This document shows positions 28,609 to 39,465 of a DNA stretch of 64,000 nt, in pieces. Below the pieces are notes generated by a model that made no database searches, had not been told where the DNA came from, and worked only from the letters and a program-made list of their open reading frames with translations. This DNA comes from Komagataeibacter saccharivorans (GTDB taxonomy: Bacteria > Pseudomonadota > Alphaproteobacteria > Acetobacterales > Acetobacteraceae). The stretch lies in NCBI RefSeq assembly GCF_003207825.1, contig NZ_NKTY01000001.1, positions 186,001 to 250,000 on the forward strand. Direction: 5' to 3'. A program made the position numbers and the translations under genes. Position 1 is the stretch's first letter. Each line of letters opens with the position of its first letter.

Positions 28609-29097
28609 TCATTCCGCGGCAGGAGCCTGCTGCTTCTGCGCCTTGACCTGCACCTTGCCGCCAGCCTTCTCGACTGCGGCAACGGCAGCAGCCGAAGCCC
28701 CGGCAACTTCGATCGTCACGGCATGGTTCAGTTCACCATCCGCCAGAAGGCGGATACCGGCGAAACGCCCGGAGCCGATCAGGCCGGCACCAGCCAGAAC
28801 TTCTTCCGTCACGACCGACTTGGCATCAAGCTTGCCAGCCGTGATGGCCTTGTCCAGCACGCCCAGATTCACGACAGCATATTCCTTGCGGAAGATGTTC
28901 TTGAATCCACGCTTGGGCAGACGACGGTAGATCGGCAGCTGACCACCTTCAAAACCGTTCAGCGACACGCCGGAACGCGCCTTCTGACCCTTGACACCCT
29001 TACCGGATGTCTTGCCCTTTCCAGAGCCGATGCCGCGACCAAGGCGCTTCTTGCGATAACGCGCGCCTTCGTTGTCACGTAATTCGTTCAGGTTCAT
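28609..29097 (-). CDS. rplO: 50S ribosomal protein L15
   Basis: L15 is a late-assembly protein of the large subunit. The product has 162 residues. The N-terminus [41 protein letters not shown] and [17 protein letters not shown] are diagnostic. The C-terminus is Ala/Lys-rich. It starts one base after the rpmD stop. Confidence 0.98.
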   Translation of the reverse strand: MNLNELRDNEGARYRKKRLGRGIGSGKGKTSGKGVKGQKARSGVSLNGFEGGQLPIYRRLPKRGFKNIFRKEYAVVNLGVLDKAITAGKLDAKSVVTEEVLAGAGLIGSGRFAGIRLLADGELNHAVTIEVAGASAAAVAAVEKAGGKVQVKAQKQQAPAAE

Positions 29098-29098
29098 C

Positions 29099-29287
29099 TC
29101 AATCCTCCACCTTCACCAGGTGGGACACCTTGCGGATCATACCGCGAACCGAAGGGGTATCCTCCAGTTCACGTGTACGACCGATCTTGTTCAGACCCAG
29201 ACCGACCAGCGTAGCCTGCTGGCCCGGCTTGCGACCGTTCCCGGAATGCACCTGGGTGACGCGGACTGTAGCCTTCGTATCAGACAT
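29099..29287 (-). CDS. rpmD: 50S ribosomal protein L30
   Basis: A small large-subunit protein of 62 residues ([53 protein letters not shown]). Its start overlaps the last 8 bases of rpsE, and it is followed directly by rplO, as in other spc operons. Confidence 0.96.
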   Translation of the reverse strand: MSDTKATVRVTQVHSGNGRKPGQQATLVGLGLNKIGRTRELEDTPSVRGMIRKVSHLVKVED

Positions 29288-29858
29288 CGGCCGTGGCCTC
29301 CGTCGCTACAGCGGCCTCACGACGCCCCAGAATGTCCGAAACCTTCTTGCCACGGCGGTTGGCAACCGAACGCGGGCTGGCGCAACGCTCCAGCGCGGCG
29401 AAAGTCGCCTTCACCATGTTATGCGGGTTCCGGGTTCCAAGCGACTTGGCCACCACGTCATTGATGCCCAGGCTTTCGAACACGGCGCGCATCGGACCAC
29501 CGGCAATGATGCCCGTGCCTGCATCAGCAGAGCGCAGGACAACCTTGCCCGCCCCGAAGTGACCGGCCACATCATGATGCAGCGTGCGGCCTTCCTTCAT
29601 CGGAACGCGGATCATCGAACGCTTCGCGCGGTCGGTTGCCTTACGGATCGCTTCGGGAACCTCACGGGCCTTGCCCGCGCCGAACCCTACACGACCCTTC
29701 TGGTCACCCACCACAACCAGAGCTGCGAATGCAAAGCGGCGACCGCCCTTTACAACCTTCGCAACGCGGTTGATCGTGACCAGCTTGTCGACCAGATCGT
29801 CACCTTCGCGGTCACGATCGCGACCACCCCGGCCGCCGTCTCTCGGTTCACGTGCCAT
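29280..29858 (-). CDS. rpsE: 30S ribosomal protein S5
   Basis: S5 is important for decoding accuracy and is the site of spectinomycin-resistance changes. The product has 192 residues, with a Gly/Arg/Asp-rich N-terminal extension before [40 protein letters not shown] and [18 protein letters not shown] are conserved. The loop usually altered in resistance (VVKGGRRF) looks wild type. Confidence 0.97.
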   Translation of the reverse strand: MAREPRDGGRGGRDRDREGDDLVDKLVTINRVAKVVKGGRRFAFAALVVVGDQKGRVGFGAGKAREVPEAIRKATDRAKRSMIRVPMKEGRTLHHDVAGHFGAGKVVLRSADAGTGIIAGGPMRAVFESLGINDVVAKSLGTRNPHNMVKATFAALERCASPRSVANRRGKKVSDILGRREAAVATEATADV

Positions 29859-29875
29859 TATGCGTGACCCTTTCG

Positions 29876-30238
29876 TCAGAACGAGAGACCGCCCTCACGG
29901 GCAGCCTCCGCCAGGGCCTTGATACGCCCATGATAGAGATAAGCGCCGCGGTCGAAAACGACCTTCGACACACCAGCAGCCACCGCGCGTTCCGCCAGAA
30001 GCTTGCCAACCGCACCCGCTGCCTTGACGTCCGTGCCACCTTCGATGGTGGAACGCAGCCCCTTGTCCAGCGTCGATGCGGCTGCCAGCGTACGGCCGGC
30101 AGCATCGTCGATCACCTGCGCATAGATGTTCTTGCCTGAACGGAACACCGACAGACGCGGACGCCCGCCGCTCTTCAGGCGAAGCTGGAAACGGAGACGC
30201 TGGCGCCGCCGTTCCCGCAGATCCTTCTGCGTGCTCAT
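29876..30238 (-). CDS. rplR: 50S ribosomal protein L18
   Basis: L18 binds 5S rRNA together with L5 and L25. The product has 120 residues with an Arg-rich N-terminus ([24 protein letters not shown] as a mixed basic run), [18 protein letters not shown], and [24 protein letters not shown] at the end. The start codon shares one base with the rplF stop (TAATG). Confidence 0.97.
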   Translation of the reverse strand: MSTQKDLRERRRQRLRFQLRLKSGGRPRLSVFRSGKNIYAQVIDDAAGRTLAAASTLDKGLRSTIEGGTDVKAAGAVGKLLAERAVAAGVSKVVFDRGAYLYHGRIKALAEAAREGGLSF

Positions 30239-30771
30239 TATTTCTTCTTGCCTTCCTTGCGACGGATGGTTTCCGTTTCATAACGGACACCCTTGCCCTT
30301 GTAGGGCTCAGGCTTGCGGAAGCTGCGGATATCAAGCGCCACCTGACCAACACGCTGCTTGTCGATACCTTCGACAGTTACAGCAGTCGGACGCGGGGTC
30401 GTGATCTTGATGCCTGCGGGAATCGCATAGACGATGTCATGCGAATAACCGAGGTTCATGACCAGATTGCTACCCTGCACCGCCGCACGATAACCCGTTC
30501 CGGAGATTTCCAGCGTCTTGGAAAACCCTTCGGACACGCCCTTGACCATACCCGCGATCAGGGAGCGTGTGGTGCCCCACATCATGCGGGCCGGTGCTGC
30601 CGTATCATTCGGCTTAACCGCAACCTTGCCATCCGCGATATCAACCGCAACGTGATGAGACAGCGGCAGCTTGAGTTCACCCAGCTTGCCTTTTGCCGTC
30701 AGCACACCATCAGCAATGGAAACCTGAACGCCCGACGGAACTTCGACGGGATATTTGCCCACTCGCGACAT
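30238..30771 (-). CDS. rplF: 50S ribosomal protein L6
   Basis: L6 lies near the factor-binding site of the large subunit. The product has 177 residues with two similar domains. [19 protein letters not shown] opens the protein, and [21 protein letters not shown] and the C-terminal [20 protein letters not shown] are diagnostic. It lies 10 bp after rpsH. Confidence 0.98.
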   Translation of the reverse strand: MSRVGKYPVEVPSGVQVSIADGVLTAKGKLGELKLPLSHHVAVDIADGKVAVKPNDTAAPARMMWGTTRSLIAGMVKGVSEGFSKTLEISGTGYRAAVQGSNLVMNLGYSHDIVYAIPAGIKITTPRPTAVTVEGIDKQRVGQVALDIRSFRKPEPYKGKGVRYETETIRRKEGKKK

Positions 30772-30781
30772 TTATCCCTCC

Positions 30782-31180
30782 TCAGAACACACGGCAGAGG
30801 ACTTCACCGCCAACATTGGCAGCGCGGGCCTCCGCATCGGACAGAACACCGCGCGGCGTCGACAGGATCGACACACCCAGCCCGGCATAGACACGCGGCA
30901 GTTCCTTGATCTTGGAATAGACGCGGCGCCCCGGCTTGGACACACGGTGGATTTCTTTGATGACCGGCTCACCATCGAGATACTTCAGCTCGATGCGCAG
31001 CTGGGCCACACCCTTGCGCAGTTCCTCACGCGAGAAACCACGGATATATCCTTCGCGGCGCAGGGCCTCGAGGACACTGGCGCGCAGCTTGGAAGCCGGC
31101 GCCACGCATGCAGCATGCCGTGCACGCTGCGCATTGCGGATCCGGGTGAGCAGATCACCCAAAGGATCAGAAAGTGACAT
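30782..31180 (-). CDS. rpsH: 30S ribosomal protein S8
   Basis: S8 binds helix 21 of 16S rRNA and, in E. coli, is the translational repressor of the spc operon. The product has 132 residues. It shows DPLGDLLTRIRNAQRARHAA, the rRNA-binding stretch and VSTPRG-like SILSTPRGVLSDAEARAANVGGE with the C-terminal LCRVF. Whether autoregulation is kept here cannot be told from sequence. Confidence 0.97.
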   Translation of the reverse strand: MSLSDPLGDLLTRIRNAQRARHAACVAPASKLRASVLEALRREGYIRGFSREELRKGVAQLRIELKYLDGEPVIKEIHRVSKPGRRVYSKIKELPRVYAGLGVSILSTPRGVLSDAEARAANVGGEVLCRVF

Positions 31181-31192
31181 CGTTCCCTGCCC

Positions 31193-31498
31193 TTACCAGC
31201 TCGATTTGACCATGCCCGGGATCTGACCATTAGAGGCCAGGTCGCGCAGGGCGATACGGCAGAGTTCGAACTTTCTGTAATTGGCGCGCGGACGCCCCGT
31301 CAACTTGCAGCGCAGGCGCACGCGGACGCGCGACCCATTGCGAGGAAGTTCAGCAAGCTTAAGCGAAGCATCGAAGCGATCTTCAACCGGCAGAGACCGG
31401 TCCATGATGATGTTCTTCAGTGCTGTCCGCTTAGCCCGGTCCCGGGTTGCCATGCGCTCGCGCTTGACATTCCGGTTAACGGCGGAAATTTTGGCCAT
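31193..31498 (-). CDS. rpsN: 30S ribosomal protein S14
   Basis: S14 belongs to the small-subunit head. From the ATG at 31498 it has 101 residues starting [16 protein letters not shown]. The 17 codons upstream in frame are not conserved. It is the long form without the zinc-binding cysteines; [19 protein letters not shown] and the end [12 protein letters not shown] are standard. It lies between rplE and rpsH. Confidence 0.97.
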   Translation of the reverse strand: MAKISAVNRNVKRERMATRDRAKRTALKNIIMDRSLPVEDRFDASLKLAELPRNGSRVRVRLRCKLTGRPRANYRKFELCRIALRDLASNGQIPGMVKSSW

Positions 31499-31603
31499 GC
31501 CTTGTTTTACCCTCCGGAACCTGTCGGGCCATTCCCAACGGTTTTCCAAACAACGTGTGTATTAGGTCTTCTGGACTTCAGACGGAAGCCCTTTCGCAAC
31601 ATT

Positions 31604-32173
31604 TTATGCAGCGAAGGGCAGATCAAACGCCTTGAGCAGAGCCTTTGCTTCCGCATCCGTCTTCGCGGTGGTCACGAAGATGATGTCCATGCCACGGATC
31701 TCGTCTACCTTGTCGTATTCGATTTCCGGGAAGACGATCTGTTCCTTCAGGCCCATGGCAAAGTTGCCACGACCATCAAAACCCTTGTTCGCGGGCAGGC
31801 CGCGGAAGTCGCGCACGCGCGGCAGGGCGATCGTCACAAACCGGTCCAAGAATTCGAACATCTGGGCACGACGCAGCGTGACCTTGCACCCGATAGGCAG
31901 ACCTTCACGGATCTTGAAGCCCGCGATCGCCTTCTTGGCAACCGTCTTGACCGGCTTCTGACCTGCGATCAGGGTCATTTCCTTGACTGCGGCGTCCAGC
32001 TTCTTCTGGTCGCCGGCAGCTTCACCCACACCCATGTTCAGGACGATTTTCTCGAGACGCGGAACCTGCATCTCGTTCTCGTACCCGAATTCCTCGCGCA
32101 GCTTCGCGCGCAGCTCGCTCTGGTAGCGCTGCTGCATGCGCGGCACAGGACGGGCTTCTTTCACTTCAGACAT
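31604..32173 (-). CDS. rplE: 50S ribosomal protein L5
   Basis: L5 binds 5S rRNA and forms bridges to the small subunit. From the ATG at 32173 it has 189 residues. This start follows rplX by 10 bp; the frame extends upstream to 32257 but would overlap rplX. Conserved parts are [56 protein letters not shown] and [15 protein letters not shown] 105-bp spacer follows before rpsN; nothing recognisable lies in it. Confidence 0.96.
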   Translation of the reverse strand: MSEVKEARPVPRMQQRYQSELRAKLREEFGYENEMQVPRLEKIVLNMGVGEAAGDQKKLDAAVKEMTLIAGQKPVKTVAKKAIAGFKIREGLPIGCKVTLRRAQMFEFLDRFVTIALPRVRDFRGLPANKGFDGRGNFAMGLKEQIVFPEIEYDKVDEIRGMDIIFVTTAKTDAEAKALLKAFDLPFAA

Positions 32174-32183
32174 TCCCGCCCCC

Positions 32184-32504
32184 TCAGCCTTCGATAACTT
32201 CGCCGGTCGCCTTGGCGACACGGAGCTTGCGACCATCTTCCAGAATACGGAAGCCAACTTTCGTCGGGTCCCCGCTCTTGGGATCGATCAGCTTCAGGTT
32301 CGACAGGTGAACCGGCATTTCCTTCTGGATAATACCGCCCTGCTCACCCATGCGGGATGCGCGGGTGTGCCGCTTGGCGATCGCTACGCCACGGACGACA
32401 GCCTTGTTGACAGCCGGAAGGACCGTAACAACCTCGCCACGGGTTCCCTTGGAACTGCCGGTGATGACCAGAACCTGGTCACCCTTCTTGATACGAGCAG
32501 CCAT
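32184..32504 (-). CDS. rplX: 50S ribosomal protein L24
   Basis: L24 starts large-subunit assembly. The product has 106 residues with the KOW motif region [20 protein letters not shown] and [15 protein letters not shown]. The start shares one base with the rplN stop (TAATG). Confidence 0.97.
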   Translation of the reverse strand: MAARIKKGDQVLVITGSSKGTRGEVVTVLPAVNKAVVRGVAIAKRHTRASRMGEQGGIIQKEMPVHLSNLKLIDPKSGDPTKVGFRILEDGRKLRVAKATGEVIEG

Positions 32505-32872
32505 TACAGCACCTCCGGTGCCAGCGAGATGATCTTCATGAACTTGCGCGCACGCAGTTCGCGCACGACCGGGCCAAAGATACGGGTACCGATCGGTTCC
32601 TGCTGCTTGTTGATCAGCACGGCCGCATTGCGGTCAAACCGGATAGCGCTGCCGTCGGCGCGACGCACGGGATAGGAAGTGCGCACGATCACGGCCTGGT
32701 GAACGTCACCCTTCTTCACCTTCCCACGGGGGATGGCCTCCTTGACGGACACGACAATCACGTCGCCGACCGAGGCAGTCTTCCGCTTGGAACCGCCCAG
32801 CACCTTGATGCACTGCACCTGACGGGCACCGGAATTGTCGGCCACGTCAAGGTTGGTCTCGGGATGGATCAT
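32504..32872 (-). CDS. rplN: 50S ribosomal protein L14
   Basis: L14 sits at the subunit interface. The product has 122 residues. [20 protein letters not shown] is the conserved start, followed by [20 protein letters not shown] and [20 protein letters not shown]. It lies between rpsQ (15 bp) and rplX. Confidence 0.98.
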   Translation of the reverse strand: MIHPETNLDVADNSGARQVQCIKVLGGSKRKTASVGDVIVVSVKEAIPRGKVKKGDVHQAVIVRTSYPVRRADGSAIRFDRNAAVLINKQQEPIGTRIFGPVVRELRARKFMKIISLAPEVL

Positions 32873-32887
32873 GGTCTATGCCCTTCT

Positions 32888-33169
32888 TTACGCCTGCGCA
32901 CCAGACGCGGCACCGGCGGCAGCCGCTACGGGCTGACCATTCCGGACAACGACAGTCCAGGTCTTGCGGCGGGAAATCGGCTTGCATTCTTCAATGCGCA
33001 CCATGTCCCCCACCTTGCATTCATTCAATCCGTCATGCGCCGCGTACTTTTTCGAGCGGCGAATGAACTTCTTATACAACGGATGGATAATGCGACGATC
33101 GACAAGAACCGTTACGGTCTTGTCCATCTTGTCGCTTGTTACCCGCCCGGTCAGGACGCGCCTTGGCAT
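32888..33169 (-). CDS. rpsQ: 30S ribosomal protein S17
   Basis: S17 is a primary 16S rRNA binder. The product has 93 residues. [20 protein letters not shown] and [20 protein letters not shown] are diagnostic. The C-terminus carries an extra Ala/Gly/Ser-rich tail of about 15 residues, common in Alphaproteobacteria. It lies 13 bp after rpmC. Confidence 0.97.
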   Translation of the reverse strand: MPRRVLTGRVTSDKMDKTVTVLVDRRIIHPLYKKFIRRSKKYAAHDGLNECKVGDMVRIEECKPISRRKTWTVVVRNGQPVAAAAGAASGAQA

Positions 33170-33182
33170 CGCCCGTCTCCCT

Positions 33183-33419
33183 TCAGGACTTTACTGCCGG
33201 CGCCTGGCCAGCGGAACTCTTCTTCACAACCTGGGCCGCAATCGTCTTCACACGCGCGATGTCACGACGGACCTCGCGCATGCGGGACTGACCCTCGGTC
33301 TGGCCGGTCGCGTGCTGGAACCGAAGATTGAACTGCTCGCGCTTCAGATCAACGAGAAGCGTGTCCAGTTCTTCAACAGTTTTGGCACGCAGATCGGCCG
33401 GCTTTGTTGCCTTTGCCAT
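33183..33419 (-). CDS. rpmC: 50S ribosomal protein L29
   Basis: L29 is located at the tunnel exit, near the trigger-factor and SRP sites. The product has 78 residues: [40 protein letters not shown] and [16 protein letters not shown] Ser/Ala/Lys-rich extension makes it longer than the E. coli protein of 63 residues. It starts one base after the rplP stop. Confidence 0.97.
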   Translation of the reverse strand: MAKATKPADLRAKTVEELDTLLVDLKREQFNLRFQHATGQTEGQSRMREVRRDIARVKTIAAQVVKKSSAGQAPAVKS

Positions 33420-33420
33420 C

Positions 33421-33837
33421 TCACGCCTCTCCGATACGGGTCACGAACTTGGTCTTGATCGGCAGCTTCGCAGCCCCCAGAGCCAGCGCTTCACGCGCGA
33501 CTTCCGGTGACACACCTTCGATCTCGAACAGAATCCGACCCGGCTTCACACGAGCCACCCAATATTCAGGCGACCCCTTGCCGGACCCCATACGCACTTC
33601 TGCGGGCTTTGTCGAGACCGGAAGATCAGGGAAGATCCGAATCCACACACGACCGGCACGCTTCATGGCGCGGGTAATGGCACGACGGGCGGCTTCGATC
33701 TGGCGGGCCGTGATCCGTTCAGGCTGGAGAGCCTTCAGGCCGAACGCCCCGAAATTCAGGGTTGTGCCACCCTTGGCCAACCCATGAATGCGGCCCTTGT
33801 GGGCCTTGCGGTACTTTGTCCGCTTGGGAGAAAGCAT
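33421..33837 (-). CDS. rplP: 50S ribosomal protein L16
   Basis: L16 supports the A-site tRNA and peptidyl-transferase centre. The product has 138 residues. [39 protein letters not shown] and [20 protein letters not shown] are standard. The gene lies 54 bp after rpsC. Confidence 0.98.
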   Translation of the reverse strand: MLSPKRTKYRKAHKGRIHGLAKGGTTLNFGAFGLKALQPERITARQIEAARRAITRAMKRAGRVWIRIFPDLPVSTKPAEVRMGSGKGSPEYWVARVKPGRILFEIEGVSPEVAREALALGAAKLPIKTKFVTRIGEA

Positions 33838-33891
33838 TTTCTAAATCCTCACGCGCCGCCTGGCGCATCTAGGTCCATTTGACCGCGCAGA

Positions 33892-34569
33892 TCAGCGCTG
33901 CGGGGCCTGCTCGGCGGCGCGACGGTCCTGCGCCAGCGGATCATGGGCAAGAATCTCACCCTTGAAGATCCAGACCTTCACACCACAGGTGCCGTAGGTC
34001 GTCTTGGCGGTCGCCACACCGTAATCGATGTCCGCACGCAGCGTGTGCAGCGGCACCCGGCCTTCACGATACCACTCGATACGCGCGATTTCCGCGCCAC
34101 CGAGACGGCCCGAGCAGTTGATCCGGATACCCTGCGCACCCAGACGCATGGCGGACTGCACGGCGCGCTTCATCGCCCGGCGGAACGCAACGCGGCGCTC
34201 CAGCTGCTGGGCAATGTTTTCGGCCACCAGAGTCGCATCGATTTCCGGCTTGCGGATCTCGACGATGTTCAGCGCCACATCGGTCTTGGCCATACGGGCC
34301 AGATCCTTGCGCAGCACATCGATATCCTGCCCCTTCTTGCCGATGACCACACCCGGACGTGCCGCGTAGATGGTCACGCGCGGCTTCTTGGCCGGACGTT
34401 CGATCACCACGCGGGACACACCCGCGCCGGACAGCTTGCGACGCAGGTAGGCGCGCAGCTTCAGGTCATCATGCAGCAGCCGTGCATAATCGGCATCGGC
34501 GTACCAGCGGCTGTCCCATGTCCGGTTAATACCGAGCCGCAGCCCGATCGGATTAACTTTGTGTCCCAT
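33892..34569 (-). CDS. rpsC: 30S ribosomal protein S3
   Basis: S3 is part of the messenger entry channel with helicase activity. The product has 225 residues. It has an N-terminal KH domain ([37 protein letters not shown]) and the C-terminal [35 protein letters not shown]. It follows rplV by 3 bp. Confidence 0.98.
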   Translation of the reverse strand: MGHKVNPIGLRLGINRTWDSRWYADADYARLLHDDLKLRAYLRRKLSGAGVSRVVIERPAKKPRVTIYAARPGVVIGKKGQDIDVLRKDLARMAKTDVALNIVEIRKPEIDATLVAENIAQQLERRVAFRRAMKRAVQSAMRLGAQGIRINCSGRLGGAEIARIEWYREGRVPLHTLRADIDYGVATAKTTYGTCGVKVWIFKGEILAHDPLAQDRRAAEQAPQR

Positions 34570-34572
34570 GGA

Positions 34573-34974
34573 TCAGGCTGCCTTTTTTTCGGTTTCAGCT
34601 TCGGACTTCTTTTCGGCCACCACAATAGTCAGGTGGCTGAAAAACTTCTCGATGCGGGCCGAACGGCCACGACCACGTGCGTGGAAACGACGCATCACGA
34701 TCGACTTGCCCACCTCTGCACGGGCAACGACCAGCTGGTCAACGTCCAGCTGATGGTTGTTCTCGGCATTGGCGATCGCGCTTTCCAGGGTCTTCTTGAC
34801 CTGCTGGGCGATGCGCCGCTTGGAGAAGGTGAGGGTGGCGATCGCCTGCCCGGCCGGCTTGTTGCGGATGAGACCCGCAACAAGGTTCAGCTTGCGCGGG
34901 CTGATGCGGATGTTCCGCGTCATGGCCTGCGCTTCGGTTTCCGCGAGCGTGCGCGGATGCTTAGGCTTGCTCAT
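34573..34974 (-). CDS. rplV: 50S ribosomal protein L22
   Basis: L22 lines the peptide exit tunnel; its loop is a site of macrolide-resistance changes. The product has 133 residues. [20 protein letters not shown] and the loop ending [20 protein letters not shown] are intact. The C-terminal tail is Lys/Glu/Ala-rich. It lies 2 bp after rpsS. Confidence 0.97.
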   Translation of the reverse strand: MSKPKHPRTLAETEAQAMTRNIRISPRKLNLVAGLIRNKPAGQAIATLTFSKRRIAQQVKKTLESAIANAENNHQLDVDQLVVARAEVGKSIVMRRFHARGRGRSARIEKFFSHLTIVVAEKKSEAETEKKAA

Positions 34975-34976
34975 GA

Positions 34977-35255
34977 TCAGCCCCGCTTCGCTTTCTTGTC
35001 CGAAGAATGACCCGTGAAGGTACGGGTCGGCGAAAATTCACCGAACTTGTGCCCCACCATATTCTCGGAGACCTGCACGGGCAGGAACTTATGCCCGTTA
35101 TAGACGCCGAACGTCAGTCCGACGAACTGCGGCAGGATGGTGGATCGACGCGACCAGATCTTGATCACTTCGTTACGGCCCGACGCGCGCGACGCATCGG
35201 CTTTGTTCAGCAGATACCCGTCCACGAACGGGCCCTTCCAGACGGAACGTGCCAT
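34977..35255 (-). CDS. rpsS: 30S ribosomal protein S19
   Basis: S19 belongs to the small-subunit head and pairs with S13. The product has 92 residues: [47 protein letters not shown]-type [19 protein letters not shown]. It lies 12 bp after rplB. Confidence 0.98.
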   Translation of the reverse strand: MARSVWKGPFVDGYLLNKADASRASGRNEVIKIWSRRSTILPQFVGLTFGVYNGHKFLPVQVSENMVGHKFGEFSPTRTFTGHSSDKKAKRG

Positions 35256-35267
35256 CTTAAATGCCCC

Positions 35268-36098
35268 TTACTTGCCGGTCTTCCGGCGACGGATAATCAG
35301 ACTGTCCGTACGCTTGTTGACCCTGGTCTTGTAACCCTTAGTCGGCTTGCCCCATGGCGTAACCGGATGACGTCCACCGGACGTGCGCCCTTCACCACCA
35401 CCATGCGGGTGGTCAACCGGGTTCATGACGACACCACGGTTGTGCGGACGGCGGCCCAGCCAGCGATTGCGGCCGGCCTTGCCCAGATGCTGGTTCATGT
35501 TGTCCGGGTTGGACACGGCACCGATGGTGGCCATGCATTCCGCGCGGACAACACGCAGTTCACCGGACTGCAGCTTGATCTGGGCATAGCCCATATCCTT
35601 GCCGACCAGCTGTGCATAGGTACCAGCGGAACGTGCGATCTTCCCGCCACCACCGGCCTTGAGCTCGATGTTGTGGATGATCGTTCCCACCGGAACCGCT
35701 GACAGGGGCATGGCGTTGCCCGGCTTGATGTCGGCGCGGGCGCCGGCAACAACCTGATCGCCAGCCTTCAGGCGCTGCGGTGCGATGATGTAGGCCAGTT
35801 CGCCGTCATCGTACTTGATCAGCGCAATGAACGCGGTGCGGTTGGGATCGTATTCAAGACGCTCCACCGTGCCGACCACGTCGAACTTGCGACGCTTGAA
35901 GTCGACATAACGGTAGGACTGCTTGTGTCCGCCACCGATGAAACGCGAGGTGGTGCGACCGTGGTTGTTACGGCCGCCGCTCTTGTTCTTCCCCTCGGTC
36001 AGGCCCTTGACGGGCTTGCCTTTCCACAGCTCCTTGCGGTCGATAAGAACCGTTCCGCGCAGGCTGGGGGTAACTGGATTAAAGTGCTTCAATGCCAT
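35268..36098 (-). CDS. rplB: 50S ribosomal protein L2
   Basis: L2 is needed for subunit association and peptide-bond formation. The product has 276 residues. [39 protein letters not shown] and [20 protein letters not shown] (with the conserved His of PVDHPHGGG) are diagnostic. The gene lies 16 bp after rplW. Confidence 0.98.
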   Translation of the reverse strand: MALKHFNPVTPSLRGTVLIDRKELWKGKPVKGLTEGKNKSGGRNNHGRTTSRFIGGGHKQSYRYVDFKRRKFDVVGTVERLEYDPNRTAFIALIKYDDGELAYIIAPQRLKAGDQVVAGARADIKPGNAMPLSAVPVGTIIHNIELKAGGGGKIARSAGTYAQLVGKDMGYAQIKLQSGELRVVRAECMATIGAVSNPDNMNQHLGKAGRNRWLGRRPHNRGVVMNPVDHPHGGGEGRTSGGRHPVTPWGKPTKGYKTRVNKRTDSLIIRRRKTGK

Positions 36099-36114
36099 TT
36101 CTTGTCACCCCGCG

Positions 36115-36450
36115 TCAGACCAGCTTCGCGGTCAGGTCAATGGACTGACCTTCTGCAAGCTGAACAAACGCCTTCTTCACATCCGAACGCTGGCCGGGAC
36201 GTCCCTTGAAGCGCTTGGCCTTCCCCTTCTGGATGAGTGTGTTCACACCCAGAACCTTCACACCAAACAGCGTCTCGACCGCTACCTTGATCTCTGGCTT
36301 CGTCGCGCTGATCGCAACCTTGAAACCGACCTGATTCTTCTCGGACAGGGCTGTCGCCTTTTCCGTGATCAGGGGGGAGCGGATGATGTCATACATCGCT
36401 TCCCGAGACATACGTTCCGCCTTCTTGCGGATTGCCAGGATGTTGGTCAT
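36115..36450 (-). CDS. rplW: 50S ribosomal protein L23
   Basis: L23 is the docking site for trigger factor and SRP at the tunnel exit. From the ATG at 36450 it has 111 residues. That start overlaps the rplD stop (ATGA) and has AAGGAG 8 bases before it. The conserved part begins at residue 14 ([20 protein letters not shown]), so the ATG at 36411, giving 98 residues, is a real alternative. [20 protein letters not shown] is the conserved loop. Confidence 0.93.
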   Translation of the reverse strand: MTNILAIRKKAERMSREAMYDIIRSPLITEKATALSEKNQVGFKVAISATKPEIKVAVETLFGVKVLGVNTLIQKGKAKRFKGRPGQRSDVKKAFVQLAEGQSIDLTAKLV

Positions 36451-37061
36451 GCCAGACGCTCCTTCAGTCCCTCAACCCCGGCGCGGGTGATGGCCAGCAC
36501 CTCATGGTTCAGGATGTCGTAGACATTCGCGCCAACCGTCGGAAGAATGTCGATCTTCGGCAGGTTGCGCGCGGCGCGGCCGAAGTTCTCTTCAACCGTG
36601 GCATCCACGATCAGGGCGGATGTCCAGCCCAGGACCTTCAGCTTCTTCGCCAGCTCAGCGGACTTGCCCGAAGCCGTCGCCGCATCAAGCACGACCAGCT
36701 TGCCTTCGGCAGCCTTCTGTGACAGCGCGGAAATCAGGCCCAGACGACGCACCTTCTTGGGCAGGTCATAGCCATGGTCACGCACGACCGGACCATGCAC
36801 CACACCACCGGTACGGTACTGCGGCGAACGCAGCGAACCCTGACGGGCGCTACCTGTTCCCTTCTGGCGGTAGGGCTTCTTGGTCGTGCCGGAGACTTCC
36901 CCCATGCCCTTGACCTTGTGCGTCCCTGCGCGGCGCTTTGCCAGCTGCCAGTGCACCACACGCGCCAGAATGTCGCTGCGCGGGGTTGCGGCGAAAATCT
37001 CGTCCGGAAGGCTGGCGGTACCTGCGCTCCCGTTATCGAGGGTTTTGATCTCGTAATCCAT
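36447..37061 (-). CDS. rplD: 50S ribosomal protein L4
   Basis: L4 lines the exit tunnel and, in E. coli, represses its own S10 operon. The product has 204 residues. The tunnel loop includes [20 protein letters not shown] and [20 protein letters not shown]. It lies between rplC (12 bp) and rplW (overlap). No E. coli-like S10 leader is obvious upstream of rpsJ. Confidence 0.97.
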   Translation of the reverse strand: MDYEIKTLDNGSAGTASLPDEIFAATPRSDILARVVHWQLAKRRAGTHKVKGMGEVSGTTKKPYRQKGTGSARQGSLRSPQYRTGGVVHGPVVRDHGYDLPKKVRRLGLISALSQKAAEGKLVVLDAATASGKSAELAKKLKVLGWTSALIVDATVEENFGRAARNLPKIDILPTVGANVYDILNHEVLAITRAGVEGLKERLA

Positions 37062-37073
37062 TGCCCTCTATCC

Positions 37074-37757
37074 TCAGCCCGCAGCCTCAACCAGGGCCGC
37101 CGGATACGGCGCCTCGGCATGACGGGCCTTCTTGATCGCATCACGAATCAGAACCACCTCGTTCTTCCCGCCCGGCACGGAGCCGCGGATCATGAGGAGG
37201 TTCTTTTCGGCGTCGACAGCCGCTACCTCAAGGTTCAGCGTGGTGATACGCTCGGAACCGAGATGGCCAGCCATCTTCTTGTTCTTGAAAACCTTGCCCG
37301 GGTCCTGACGGTTACCCGTCGAACCGTGCGAACGGTGACTGATCGAGACACCATGGGAGGCTTCGAGACCGGCAAAGTTCCAGCGCTTCATGGCGCCGGC
37401 AAAACCCTTACCCTTGCTGGTGCCGGTAACGTCCACCTTCTGTCCCGCCACGAAATGGGCGGCGGACAGAGAAGCCCCGACTTCCAGGACGGCATCATCC
37501 GCAACGCGGAATTCAGCCAGCTTCTTCTTGGGCTCGACCTTGGCCTTGGCAAAATGGCCGCGGTTCGGCTTCGACACATTTTTGACCTTGGCCTTGCCCG
37601 CGCCAAGCTGGACGGCCGTGTAGCCATCACGCTCGGTATTACGGACATCAACCACCTGCAGATCATCAATCTGCAGGACAGTCACCGGCACATGTGTGCC
37701 GTCTTCCTTGAACAGCCGGGTCATACCCAGCTTTTTTGCGATCAATCCGGTGCGCAT
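37074..37757 (-). CDS. rplC: 50S ribosomal protein L3
   Basis: L3 is an early-assembly protein that reaches the peptidyl-transferase centre. From the ATG at 37757 ([20 protein letters not shown]) it has 227 residues. The frame continues upstream to 37787 but would overlap rpsJ, which ends at 37768. [20 protein letters not shown] and [20 protein letters not shown], with the Gln methylated in E. coli, are present. Confidence 0.97.
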   Translation of the reverse strand: MRTGLIAKKLGMTRLFKEDGTHVPVTVLQIDDLQVVDVRNTERDGYTAVQLGAGKAKVKNVSKPNRGHFAKAKVEPKKKLAEFRVADDAVLEVGASLSAAHFVAGQKVDVTGTSKGKGFAGAMKRWNFAGLEASHGVSISHRSHGSTGNRQDPGKVFKNKKMAGHLGSERITTLNLEVAAVDAEKNLLMIRGSVPGGKNEVVLIRDAIKKARHAEAPYPAALVEAAG

Positions 37758-37767
37758 CGTCTGGACC

Positions 37768-38076
37768 TTAGAGTTTAATCTCGACATCCACGCCAGCGGC
37801 GAGGTCGAGTTTCATGAGAGCGTCCACGGTCTGCGGGGTCGGCTCGACAATGTCGAGCAGCCGGCGATGGGTCCGAATTTCGAACTGCTCGCGGCTTTTC
37901 TTATCCACGTGGGGGGAGCGGTTTACAGTAAACCGTTCAATATGCGTCGGCAGCGGGATAGGACCCCGAACCCGCGCACCCGTACGCTTCGCCGTATTGA
38001 CGATCTCTTTCGTGCTGTTGTCCAGCACCCGGTGATCGTACGCCTTCAGGCGAATGCGGATGTTCTGGTTGTCCAT
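37768..38076 (-). CDS. rpsJ: 30S ribosomal protein S10 (NusE)
   Basis: S10 belongs to the small-subunit head and also, as NusE, links transcription and translation through NusG. The product has 102 residues: [40 protein letters not shown] and [20 protein letters not shown]. It is the first gene of the S10 operon, 105 bp after tuf and behind its terminator, so its promoter should lie close by. I found none of good quality. Confidence 0.98.
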   Translation of the reverse strand: MDNQNIRIRLKAYDHRVLDNSTKEIVNTAKRTGARVRGPIPLPTHIERFTVNRSPHVDKKSREQFEIRTHRRLLDIVEPTPQTVDALMKLDLAAGVDVEIKL

Positions 38077-38127
38077 CTTTCTGTTTCAGTCCAACTTTAC
38101 CTGATTCGGGGGAACCCGATCCGCAAT

Positions 38128-38156
38128 GGAAACCCGGCCGGATCGCTCCGACCGGG
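38128..38156 (-). terminator. Terminator after tuf
   Basis: A 10-bp stem (CCCGGCCGGA at 38133-38142 with TCCGACCGGG at 38147-38156, one G-T pair, 4-base loop) is followed by TTTCC on the minus strand. The stem is strong but the T-run short. It should separate the str transcript (rpsL-rpsG-tuf) from the S10 operon. Confidence 0.7.
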
Positions 38157-38181
38157 ATACCACAGTTCAGTTACTGTCCAA

Positions 38182-39372
38182 TCACGCCGTGATGGAAGCA
38201 ACAACACCTGCACCAACGGTGCGGCCACCTTCGCGGATAGCGAAGCGCAGGCCTTCATCCATGGCGATCGGAGCGATCAGCTCGACATCCATGGCGACGT
38301 TATCGCCAGGCATGACCATTTCCGTGCCTTCCGGCAGGTGAACAACGCCGGTGACGTCGGTCGTGCGGAAATAGAACTGCGGACGATAGTTGGTGAAGAA
38401 CGGCGTGTGACGGCCACCCTCTTCCTTCGTCAGGATGTAGGCTTCCGCCTTGAACTTGGTGTGCGGGGTGATGGAACCCGGCTTTGCCAGCACCTGGCCA
38501 CGCTCAACGTCTTCACGCTTCGTGCCACGCACCAGTGCGCCGATGTTGTCACCTGCTTCACCACGATCGAGCAGCTTGCGGAACATTTCAACGCCGGTCA
38601 CGGTCGTCTTCTGCGTCGGGCGCAGGCCAACGATCTCGATTTCGTCGCCAACGTTCACAACGCCACGCTCGACACGGCCCGTAACCACGGTGCCACGACC
38701 GGAGATGGAGAACACGTCTTCGATCGGCATCAGGAACGGACGGTCAACCGGACGCTCCGGCTGCGGGATGTATTCGTCAACAGCGTTCATCAGATCCAGA
38801 ACGCGGTTTTCACCGATTTCCGCATCGCCGTCTTCCAGCGTCACCAGGGCCGAACCCTTGATGATGGGGATATCGTCGCCGGGGAACTGGTAAGCGGAAA
38901 GCAGCTCGCGCACTTCCATCTCAACGAGTTCCAGCAGTTCCGGATCGTCAACCTGGTCAACCTTGTTCAGGAAGACGACCAGTGCCGGCACGCCGACCTG
39001 ACGGGCAAGCAGGATGTGCTCGCGGGTCTGGGGCATCGGGCCGTCAGCAGCGGACACAACCAGGATCGCGCCGTCCATCTGCGCGGCACCCGTGATCATG
39101 TTCTTCACATAGTCAGCATGGCCGGGGCAGTCGACGTGAGCGTAGTGACGCTTCGCGGTCTCGTACTCGACGTGAGCGGTCGAGATCGTGATGCCACGGG
39201 CGCGTTCTTCCGGCGCCGCGTCGATCATGTCGTACGCCTTGAACTCGGCGCCGCCGGCCTTCGCCAGCGTCTTCGTGATAGCAGCGGTCAGCGATGTCTT
39301 GCCATGATCGACGTGACCGATCGTGCCAATGTTACAATGCGGCTTGTTCCGCTCAAATTTAGCCTTTGCCAT
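38182..39372 (-). CDS. tuf: Elongation factor Tu
   Basis: EF-Tu carries aminoacyl-tRNA to the ribosome in a GTP-dependent way. The product has 396 residues. The GTPase motifs are GHVDHGKT (19-26), [20 protein letters not shown] and NKVDQVDD (about 136). Domains 2 and 3 are complete and end with [16 protein letters not shown]. It follows rpsG by 93 bp without fusA between. Only one tuf copy is in the window; a second copy may exist elsewhere. Confidence 0.98.
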   Translation of the reverse strand: MAKAKFERNKPHCNIGTIGHVDHGKTSLTAAITKTLAKAGGAEFKAYDMIDAAPEERARGITISTAHVEYETAKRHYAHVDCPGHADYVKNMITGAAQMDGAILVVSAADGPMPQTREHILLARQVGVPALVVFLNKVDQVDDPELLELVEMEVRELLSAYQFPGDDIPIIKGSALVTLEDGDAEIGENRVLDLMNAVDEYIPQPERPVDRPFLMPIEDVFSISGRGTVVTGRVERGVVNVGDEIEIVGLRPTQKTTVTGVEMFRKLLDRGEAGDNIGALVRGTKREDVERGQVLAKPGSITPHTKFKAEAYILTKEEGGRHTPFFTNYRPQFYFRTTDVTGVVHLPEGTEMVMPGDNVAMDVELIAPIAMDEGLRFAIREGGRTVGAGVVASITA

Positions 39373-39465
39373 CGTTTTCTCCGTTAACTCGGCCTCGTGC
39401 CGAGAGTCGGGTTGGAAAGTTCCGTTTCGGAAGTCGAGCCGGTAGATAGACCGGCCAGACCGCCT

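Noticed and set aside
27155-28930. Open frame of 591 codons on the plus strand opposite secY and rplO
   Set aside because: Shadow of certain genes with charged low-complexity content; it also reads through the terminator stem.
37696-39387. Open frame of 563 codons opposite rplC, rpsJ and tuf
   Set aside because: It spans three certain genes and an intergenic terminator on the other strand and shows only shadow composition.
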